This document shows positions 1 through 5,266 of a stretch of DNA of 5,266 nt, piece by piece. The stretch spans positions 1-5,266 of the forward strand of contig JACQMX010000010.1 in NCBI GenBank assembly GCA_016203375.1, given 5' to 3'. The notes under the pieces are model-generated. The model saw only the letters and a program-made list of their open reading frames with translations. It had not been told where the DNA came from and did no database searches. Source of the stretch: Candidatus Woesearchaeota archaeon. Its GTDB lineage: Archaea; Nanobdellota; Nanobdellia; Woesearchaeales; UBA12501. The translations under genes were made by a program, and so were the position numbers. Each line of letters starts with the position of its first letter. Positions within the stretch are counted from its first letter, which is position 1.

Positions 1-87
1 ACCCTGAGCTCCAGTTTGGTGGGATCTCTCGCGATGCTCGAGATCCCACAAACGACGAACGACAAACTGAAAAAAGTGGTGTACTAA
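1..87 (+). CDS. possible C-terminal fragment of an upstream gene
   Basis: Reading from base 1, this frame is open for 28 codons and ends in TAA at 85-87. The visible end reads ...LAMLEIPQTTNDKLKKVVY, which looks like a plausible soluble protein tail, and most third positions are G or C. It would converge on pepA with a 50-bp gap. The evidence is weak: another plus-strand frame (from base 3) is also open and runs to about 213, and a minus-strand frame is open as well, so openness alone does not choose between them. I prefer this frame because it stops before pepA instead of running into it. No family can be recognised from so short a piece. Confidence 0.3.
   Translation, partial: TLSSSLVGSLAMLEIPQTTNDKLKKVVY
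12..69. repeat. imperfect inverted repeat / hairpin
   Basis: GTGGGATCTC at 19-28 is the exact reverse complement of GAGATCCCAC at 40-49, giving a 10-bp stem with an 11-nt loop. CAGTTTG at 12-18 also pairs exactly with CAAACTG at 63-69, which would stack a 7-bp outer stem under the first one with a 13-nt bulge on the 3' side; GTTT (14-17) could instead pair with AAAC (50-53). It has no T-tract directly after the stem on the plus strand. It may be a folded transcript end, a small RNA element, or an accident inside the possible coding fragment at 1-87. Confidence 0.45.
70..75 (-). terminator. candidate T-tract terminator for pepA
   Basis: On the minus strand this is a run of six T about 62 nt beyond the pepA stop codon. 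Archaeal RNA polymerase commonly terminates at oligo-T runs without a hairpin, so this is the first reasonable stop signal after pepA. The hairpin at 12-69 lies further downstream, not upstream, so it is not a classical intrinsic terminator for this gene. This is a position-based guess. Confidence 0.25.
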
Positions 88-137
88 AACAGAAGGACGC
101 GGCAGACTGTTCAACGCGGAAACTTTTCAACAAGCTA

Positions 138-1634
138 TTACAGATCCAAGAAAAACCGTGTCAGCAGCCTAACCCCAAACCCTGTTCCATTTTTTGGAAT
201 ATAATATTTCGCTGATTCGTACCATGCACTGCCCGCGATGTCAAGATGCGTCCATGGCGTTTCGCCGACAAACTTTTCCAAGAATGCTGCCGCGGTAATT
301 GCGCCAGCGTACTTACCGCCTTTGTATCCAATGTTTTTCAAATCAGAAATTTCGCCTTTCATCTCTTCCTTATACTCTTCATATAATGGCAATTCCCAGA
401 CACGCTCATACGTTTTCTGGCCAGCGTCAAATAAGCGCTTTGCCATTTCCACATTATTGCTGAACAAGCCAGAAACGAATTCGCCAAACGTGACCAAACA
501 AGAGCCAGTAAGCGTGGCAAGGTCGATGACAGCAGTTGGCTTCAATTCTTTGACCGTAAACGCTAGCGCATCTGCCAAGATCAGCCTGCCTTCAGCATCA
601 GTGTTAGAAATTTCAACAGTTTTACCATTGTACGCCTTGAAAACGTCGCCAGGCTTGTACGCTTCCGGCCCGATCATGTTCTCAACGCAAGGCAGCACAG
701 CAACAACATTACGCTTGATCTTCAGCTCGGCTAATGTTTTCATGGTGCCAAGGACAGCACCCACACCAGCCATATCTCCTCGCATGGTTTCGATGTAGTT
801 TGTTGGCTTCAAATTCAGGCCGCCGGAATCGAAGGTGACTCCTTTACCAACAAGCGCTATTCGTTCCTTGAGGGCCTTGTTGCCAGCATATTCAAGAATG
901 ATGAGCTGCGGAGGGTATTTGCTTCCTTGACCAACAGCGATCATGAGGCCCATGCCCATCTTTTTCAAATCTTTTGTATCATAGATGGTACACTTCATGC
1001 CATACTTCTTGGCAATACGCTTCGCCTCTTCAGCAAGCGTTTCTGGATTAATCGTATGCGTGGAATCAGTAACCAAGTCGCGCACATAATTCACATTATC
1101 GCAAACAGTGATGGATTGATGTGCAAACGCGCCAACATTTTGCGCTTTGCTTGACGTGGTTAAGATGGTAAAATGATGAACACCATTTTTTTCTTTTTCT
1201 TCAGTAAGGTACTTATCAAACTTGTACGCGCCAAGCACAACGCCCTCAACAATGCCTGCCGTGAGGTCGTAATCCGATAGCCCGCCTACACTGTCAGGAA
1301 ACACAACACCAAAGCTTTTAATCTTGAGCTCTCGCGCCTTTTTTGCAATGGCATTGTACGCGCGGCGGATTTTTTCTGCACTTATCTCTTTCTCTTTCCC
1401 TAAGCCAAGCAGCACCAGACGTTGCGCATTAACAACAGTAGGACTTGACAGCACAAGGACCTGGGCATTATTGCCCTTGAAATCACCGGTTGACACGACT
1501 TCATGAACGAGCGTGCCAACGGCATCTTGCGGCTTTTCTTTCTTGAGCTGTTCGACAGCTTCTTCAGTATACGCGAGAATGAGTGCTTCATCAGCGAAGG
1601 CTTCCAGCTTGTCTGTACGGACAAAGATTTGCAT
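138..1634 (-). CDS. pepA: leucyl aminopeptidase, peptidase family M17
   Basis: Cytosolic two-metal exopeptidase that removes N-terminal residues, often Leu, from peptides, recycling the products of protein breakdown. The 498-residue product is close to the 503 of E. coli PepA. An N-terminal macro-like domain (about 1-150) precedes the catalytic domain. Family metal and active-site residues are all present: K264 and D269 in VGKGVTFDSGGLNLKP, K276, D287 in RGDMAG, and D346, E348 and R350 in the NTDAEGRLILADAL signature; each sits six residues before its E. coli counterpart. DLATLTGS (371-378), HLDIAGSAW (463-471) and a GTGFGVRLL tail (483-491) complete the fold. The frame extends 27 codons further upstream to 1715, but that would overlap the preceding gene; the ATG at 1634 begins where family similarity begins (MQIFVRTDK) and sits 28 nt from a TATA box. 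M17 enzymes are mainly bacterial and eukaryotic, so transfer is possible. Confidence 0.96.
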   Translation of the reverse strand: MQIFVRTDKLEAFADEALILAYTEEAVEQLKKEKPQDAVGTLVHEVVSTGDFKGNNAQVLVLSSPTVVNAQRLVLLGLGKEKEISAEKIRRAYNAIAKKARELKIKSFGVVFPDSVGGLSDYDLTAGIVEGVVLGAYKFDKYLTEEKEKNGVHHFTILTTSSKAQNVGAFAHQSITVCDNVNYVRDLVTDSTHTINPETLAEEAKRIAKKYGMKCTIYDTKDLKKMGMGLMIAVGQGSKYPPQLIILEYAGNKALKERIALVGKGVTFDSGGLNLKPTNYIETMRGDMAGVGAVLGTMKTLAELKIKRNVVAVLPCVENMIGPEAYKPGDVFKAYNGKTVEISNTDAEGRLILADALAFTVKELKPTAVIDLATLTGSCLVTFGEFVSGLFSNNVEMAKRLFDAGQKTYERVWELPLYEEYKEEMKGEISDLKNIGYKGGKYAGAITAAAFLEKFVGETPWTHLDIAGSAWYESAKYYIPKNGTGFGVRLLTRFFLDL

Positions 1635-1658
1635 ATAAATAAAAGCACAGGGTGGTGA

Positions 1659-1666
1659 TTTAAATA
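1659..1666 (-). promoter_or_regulatory. TATA box of pepA
   Basis: On the minus strand this reads TATTTAAA. Its centre is about 28 nt before the ATG at 1634, so transcription would start within a few bases of that codon. No Shine-Dalgarno-like sequence precedes the ATG (…CTTTTATTTATATG). It lies wholly in the gap after the stop of the preceding gene and is the main argument for rejecting the longer pepA start. Confidence 0.6.
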
Positions 1667-1690
1667 GTTTACGATGATTTTTAGAGAAGG

Positions 1691-2653
1691 TCATATAAGG
1701 CCGCTTTTCTTCCAAATATTATGAATGAGCATCCGAGGCAGACTTAATTGAATGGCTGCAAGTCGAGAATTGCCTCTACAATGGTCTCTGGATTCCAAAA
1801 CGCTTCTTATTTTTTCAGGAGATAAAATAGCGCTGCCAGGAAGAATCGCCGGTTTCCGACGAATAGGAATTGCAACTTCTGCAGCTTGAATGATTGGTGA
1901 ATAAGGGTCAGCTGGATGTTGAGGATATTCATGTTTAATTGGTATGGCGTGATCTAATTGATGATGCTTTTCCAGCGCCCTATAAAGACCTGGATCAAAG
2001 TGATGTAATTCATTCTGGCTCATCCCTCCATATAATTCCCTATGCCGTTGATAAAATGCCAGCGGATTTCCATCGTAATCTCTCCTTCCAAATTGAATAG
2101 ACGGCTTTTGGCTATCAAGATTGACATAAACAATCGGCCTTTCTGGATGCGCTAATCGTCTTTCTTCTTGTTGAAGTTGTGCAAGAACACCGAGTCTCTC
2201 TTTAATTTTTGAAGCATGCTCTATAACTTCATCAATACTGCCTGCAAGACTTTCTTCTGGCACATTTTTTGCAAGTTTGAGCAATAGGGTATGTTCGGCT
2301 TCGCTTAAATAAGGCTGAAGGCCTGCAATAGCTTCATTTATGCTGACGCGCTTTTCATACGCTAAGGAGGCATCCTCTTGAGCGGGATCTCTTTCATAAG
2401 TTAAAATATTGATAAGCATACTTTTAGAATCATCGTCCTGGACAAAATGATCAAGACGCAAATCATATTTTGCGTCCCATCGTTCCTGGCATCGTTCAAC
2501 TAAGCCAGCAACATAATGATAGACCTCATTAAAAGTATGAAGTCCTTCTCTTTCTACATGATAAGAAGCCATTCTAAAAACTCTTGCTTGTAATGGCTGC
2601 GGCAAATCATATGTTTTAATGATCTGCTCTAAGATAACATCCGCCTTCCCCAT
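1691..2653 (-). CDS. uncharacterised helical protein with C-terminal HTH-like segment
   Basis: A 320-residue, apparently soluble protein that I cannot assign to a named family; there is no signal peptide or membrane segment. Residues 1-165 look almost wholly helical and charged (for example SKIKERLGVLAQLQQEERR at 148-166). Residues 195-238 contain a motif of the form NPLAFYQRHRELYGGMSQ, then D220-PGLYRALEKHHQLD and AIP. It resembles short helical units seen in Woesearchaeota proteins and in some phage endonuclease accessory regions (aromatic-rich, 'GLYxAL..xxxLD'). Residues 279-319 (SPEKIRSVLES ... GNSRLAAIQLS ... IWKKSGL) fit the pattern of a resolvase-like helix-turn-helix. Sequence-specific DNA binding is therefore my inference, not shown. 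It follows gap by 31 nt but has its own TATA box, so a shared role with gap is not implied. The ATG at 2653 fits a leaderless start and the stop is TGA. Confidence 0.85.
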   Translation of the reverse strand: MGKADVILEQIIKTYDLPQPLQARVFRMASYHVEREGLHTFNEVYHYVAGLVERCQERWDAKYDLRLDHFVQDDDSKSMLINILTYERDPAQEDASLAYEKRVSINEAIAGLQPYLSEAEHTLLLKLAKNVPEESLAGSIDEVIEHASKIKERLGVLAQLQQEERRLAHPERPIVYVNLDSQKPSIQFGRRDYDGNPLAFYQRHRELYGGMSQNELHHFDPGLYRALEKHHQLDHAIPIKHEYPQHPADPYSPIIQAAEVAIPIRRKPAILPGSAILSPEKIRSVLESRDHCRGNSRLAAIQLSLPRMLIHNIWKKSGLI

Positions 2654-2673
2654 AATACGGAAAAACTAGAAGC

Positions 2674-2681
2674 TATATAAA
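2674..2681 (-). promoter_or_regulatory. TATA box of the HTH-like gene
   Basis: On the minus strand this reads TTTATATA within ATTTTTATATAGCT, centred about 25 nt before the ATG at 2653. It starts only a few bases after the gap stop codon (TAG, complement of 2685-2687). The T5 run at its upstream edge may also serve as the terminator for gap. No Shine-Dalgarno-like sequence is seen before the ATG (…TTTTTCCGTATTATG). Confidence 0.6.
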
Positions 2682-2684
2682 AAT

Positions 2685-3704
<1,020 letters not shown>

Positions 3705-3705
3705 C

Positions 3706-3713
3706 TATAAAAA
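3706..3713 (-). promoter_or_regulatory. TATA box of gap
   Basis: On the minus strand this reads TTTTTATA inside ATAAATATTTTTATAGCT, centred about 26 nt before the ATG at 3683, which predicts a leaderless or near-leaderless transcript. The surrounding sequence closely resembles the box of the next gene (TTTTTATATAGCT at 2671-2683). A second AT-rich piece, TTATAT at 3697-3702, is too close to the start to be the main box. The 72-nt gap from the transglutaminase stop holds only this promoter and T-rich sequence that may end the upstream transcript. Confidence 0.6.
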
Positions 3714-3755
3714 TATTTATTATCATTGGGAAATGAAGAATTACTAAATGTTAAT

Positions 3756-4436
3756 TTAGCTTATAACCGTCTTTCTAGCTCCAGCTGTGCCATACGTCAC
3801 TTCTCCAAAACCACAATCCTGGCAGGTAGCATCAAGATTCACCCAGCCATCCGCATCTTGATACCGTTTTAATGCTTCTGGAAGATGCACCTGCACATAT
3901 ACGTGTCGTGGAATAAACACAAACCGTGTCTCTATGCCTACTGCTTCAAGCAAACTCGCGAGCAGCAAGCTGGCGTCATCGCAATCTCCGCCTTGACTGA
4001 GCAAGGACTCTCGCGCGGTCTTGATGTATTCGAATGACGCTGGATCAGCCACATAATTGAAATCATCACGCACCAAGTAAAAGAGCGCCTTAGCATGACA
4101 GACGCGTCGCGTTTCACCACGGGCGTGCGTGCAGCCTTGCGTTACAATTCTGTCAGCGACTGTCTTGATAACTTGATCATTGCTTGCCTGCAGCGCCAAG
4201 AGCGGAAAGTCACTGTACACCATAGAAGTGCGATTTGTTTGTTGCAAGTCAAGGCCTTGAAGAACTTCCTCAACTGTAGGGAGATTCTTTGGCTCTGGAT
4301 TAACTTTGATTGCGTAGAATGGGATGATCATCAAAATAATGAGCAAGGCGAGCAGGATAGCGAGGATAGTGCGCCATGGTCCTGGTTGTGTTGGGATCGT
4401 TTCGAAATCCAGTTGATGATACGATGTGTGTTCCAT
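3756..4436 (-). CDS. membrane-anchored transglutaminase-like (papain-fold) protein
   Basis: A 226-residue protein with one hydrophobic segment (about 21-43, WRTILAILLALLIILMIIPF) after a short polar N-terminus and then a transglutaminase-like domain (about 85-205). The likely catalytic triad is C152 in GGDCDDAS, H178 in PRHVYVQV and D202 in VNLDATC; this arrangement is characteristic of the transglut_core superfamily, whose prokaryotic members are mostly proteases or of unknown activity. Four more cysteines flank the core as two pairs, C102/C113 and C205/C208 (CQDC), which could form disulfides or bind a metal. With a single segment the protein is probably a signal anchor with the catalytic domain outside the membrane, though flanking charges (R22, K44, K50) do not settle the topology. 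Substrate and partners are unknown. It is divergent from uppS across a 66-bp promoter region. The ATG at 4436 retains the whole hydrophobic segment. Confidence 0.9.
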   Translation of the reverse strand: MEHTSYHQLDFETIPTQPGPWRTILAILLALLIILMIIPFYAIKVNPEPKNLPTVEEVLQGLDLQQTNRTSMVYSDFPLLALQASNDQVIKTVADRIVTQGCTHARGETRRVCHAKALFYLVRDDFNYVADPASFEYIKTARESLLSQGGDCDDASLLLASLLEAVGIETRFVFIPRHVYVQVHLPEALKRYQDADGWVNLDATCQDCGFGEVTYGTAGARKTVIS

Positions 4437-4454
4437 AAAGGGATGTCATCGTGC

Positions 4455-4461
4455 TATATAT
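4455..4461 (-). promoter_or_regulatory. possible TATA box of the transglutaminase-like gene
   Basis: On the minus strand this reads ATATATA (within GATATATAGC), centred about 22 nt before the ATG at 4436. That is slightly closer than the 25-30 nt seen for the other genes here. The alternative is the palindromic box at 4469-4476, about 37 nt upstream, which would give a leader of roughly 10 nt. Sequence alone does not decide between them. Confidence 0.4.
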
Positions 4462-4468
4462 CGGCAAA

Positions 4469-4476
4469 TTATATAA
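4469..4476 (+). promoter_or_regulatory. TATA box of uppS, palindromic, possibly bidirectional
   Basis: TTATATAA is its own reverse complement and is centred about 30 nt before the uppS ATG at 4503, giving a predicted leader of only a few bases. No Shine-Dalgarno site precedes that ATG (…TATCGCCTTCAAATG). Because the box is symmetric and sits between divergent genes, it could also drive the transglutaminase-like gene on the other strand. In archaea, direction is set largely by the flanking TFB recognition element, which I cannot resolve with certainty here. Confidence 0.55.
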
Positions 4477-4502
4477 ACCATTACTATTCCTATCGCCTTC
4501 AA

Positions 4503-5198
4503 ATGAACATTCCGCAGCACATTGGTATCATTCTCGATGGCAATAGGCGCTGGGCCAAAGCGCAAGGCTTGCCTGCATTCAAAGGCCATCAGGAAGGAGC
4601 GGAGAACTGCAAGCGATTGCTCGGCTGGTGCAAGGAGCTTGGCATAAAGGGATTATCATTGTACTGTTTTTCTATGGAAAACTTCAAGCGCAGCAAAGCA
4701 GAAGTTGCCTTTTTGATGAAGCTATTTGAGCGATTCTTTGATATAATCATCAAAAGCAAAGAAATAAAACAGGATAAGGTTCACGTGAAGGTCCTAGGCA
4801 GGAAACATCTTTTTCCCAAGAGCCTGCAGAAAAAGATCGCGAAAGCCGAGGAGGCAACGCGAAATTACGCTGGTTACCAACTCAACCTTTGCATGGCGTA
4901 TGGCGGAAGGCAAGAGATTGTTGATGCAGTAAAACGCATTGGCGAAGCGGTGCAGCTTGGCGACCTTGACCATAATGAGATTGATGAAAAAACCATTGCA
5001 GAACGCCTCTACACAAGCAGCGAACCTGAACTCATCATCAGGACATCCGGCGAGCAACGAACCTCCAATTTCTTGATCTGGCAAGCGGTGTATAGCGAAT
5101 GGGTATTTTACACAAAACCTTGGCCAGCGTTTACGAAAGAGGATTTGATTGCATGCATCAAAGAATATAACGCAAGAGAACGCCGTTTTGGAAAGTAA
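4503..5198 (+). CDS. uppS: cis-prenyltransferase: polyprenyl (undecaprenyl-type) diphosphate synthase
   Basis: Adds isopentenyl diphosphate units in cis to an allylic primer to make the long polyprenyl diphosphate that becomes the lipid carrier for protein glycosylation and surface glycan assembly, acting at the cytoplasmic face of the membrane. Key residues match E. coli UppS with a constant offset of 14: D12 in ILDGNRRWAK (catalytic/Mg), H29 in GHQEG, F56-S57 and N60 in FSMENFKRS, R180 and R186 in IRTSGEQR, S188, and E199 in YSEW (Mg ligand). The C-terminus ends in RERRFG, as usual. DGNRR and ENFKRS (Phe where E. coli has Trp) are archaeal/eukaryotic-style. At 231 residues it is a little shorter than the usual 240-260. 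The frame is open back to 4095, but that part is antisense to the transglutaminase-like gene and has no family similarity; the ATG at 4503 starts just before the conserved block. Confidence 0.95.
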   Translation: MNIPQHIGIILDGNRRWAKAQGLPAFKGHQEGAENCKRLLGWCKELGIKGLSLYCFSMENFKRSKAEVAFLMKLFERFFDIIIKSKEIKQDKVHVKVLGRKHLFPKSLQKKIAKAEEATRNYAGYQLNLCMAYGGRQEIVDAVKRIGEAVQLGDLDHNEIDEKTIAERLYTSSEPELIIRTSGEQRTSNFLIWQAVYSEWVFYTKPWPAFTKEDLIACIKEYNARERRFGK

Positions 5199-5200
5199 AA

Positions 5201-5208
5201 TATTTATA
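5201..5208 (+). promoter_or_regulatory. TATA box of the gene starting at 5231
   Basis: TATTTATA lies directly after the uppS stop codon and is centred about 26 nt before the ATG at 5231. That spacing matches the other genes in the window and predicts a leaderless transcript separate from uppS. An AGAGGGA stretch at 5214-5220 is purine-rich but would lie upstream of the predicted transcript start, so it is probably not a ribosome binding site for this promoter. Confidence 0.5.
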
Positions 5209-5230
5209 GGATAAGAGGGAATAAGACATC

Positions 5231-5266
5231 ATGCCCAAGATCAAACAGCCAAAATTCGTCAAAAGG
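5231..5266 (+). CDS. N-terminus of a gene cut by the window edge; possibly ribosomal protein L44e
   Basis: Twelve codons are visible, MPKIKQPKFVKR, very basic and in frame to the window end. The start is supported by a TATA box at the usual distance and by lying 32 nt after the uppS stop on the same strand. The K-x-P-K-x-x-K-R pattern resembles the first residues of archaeal 50S ribosomal protein L44e, which continue into a zinc-binding Cys pair after a Tyr; that part lies beyond the edge. Another small basic ribosomal or nucleic acid-binding protein would fit equally well. The existence of the gene is fairly likely; the identity is a guess. Confidence 0.5.
   Translation, partial: MPKIKQPKFVKR

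Noticed and set aside
3..213. Open plus-strand frame from base 3 into the pepA 3' end
   Set aside because: It runs about 75 bases antisense into pepA, has no recognisable motif, and its openness is likely a shadow; the frame ending at 87 is somewhat more plausible.
238..798. 186-codon plus-strand open frame
   Set aside because: It is fully antisense to the well-conserved catalytic region of pepA and resembles no protein family.
1635..1715. Upstream extension of pepA to an ATG at 1715
   Set aside because: It would overlap the end of the preceding gene (stop at 1691), read through the pepA TATA box, and add 27 residues with no family similarity.
4095..4502. Upstream extension of uppS to 4095
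   Set aside because: It is antisense to the transglutaminase-like gene, crosses the divergent promoter region and lacks cis-prenyltransferase similarity before MNIPQHIG.
5214..5220. AGAGGGA as a Shine-Dalgarno site for the gene at 5231
   Set aside because: It is 10 or more bases before the ATG and upstream of the transcript start predicted from the TATA box at 5201-5208, and no other gene here uses such a site.

Overview
The window looks like ordinary chromosomal DNA from an archaeon, most likely a small-genome DPANN lineage of the Woesearchaeota/Pacearchaeota kind. That placement is inference. The support is an AT-rich archaeal TATA-like box about 25-30 nt before almost every start codon, no convincing Shine-Dalgarno sites, an archaeal/eukaryotic-flavoured cis-prenyltransferase (DGNRRWAK, FSMENFKRS), and a helical DNA-binding-like protein of a style I associate with Woesearchaeota. 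Two enzymes (M17 leucyl aminopeptidase and class I GAPDH) are of bacterial type, as is often seen in DPANN genomes.

Layout. Positions 1-137 hold the end of the region beyond pepA: a possible C-terminal fragment of a plus-strand gene (stop at 85-87) and an imperfect hairpin. Four genes then lie head to tail on the minus strand; in transcription order they are a membrane-anchored transglutaminase-like protein (4436-3756), class I glyceraldehyde-3-phosphate dehydrogenase (3683-2685), an unrecognised helical protein with a C-terminal HTH-like segment (2653-1691), and leucyl aminopeptidase (1634-138). A 66-bp divergent promoter region (4437-4502) separates them from a plus-strand polyprenyl diphosphate synthase (4503-5198). 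A further plus-strand gene starts at 5231 and runs off the window; its first 12 residues resemble ribosomal protein L44e.

The four minus-strand genes are not an obvious operon. Although only 31-72 nt apart, each has its own TATA-like box placed so that transcription would begin at or just before the start codon, so they are probably separate, mostly leaderless units. Functionally they are a mixture: central carbon metabolism (gap), peptide turnover (pepA), lipid carrier synthesis for glycosylation or envelope assembly (uppS), a membrane-tethered papain-fold protein, and a possible DNA-binding protein.

I found no CRISPR array, mobile element, tRNA or rRNA, and no convincing new multi-gene system. 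The items most worth a second look are the orphan HTH-like protein, the cysteine-rich anchored transglutaminase, the uniform leaderless promoter architecture with a palindromic TATA box in the divergent region, and the hairpin near the left edge.
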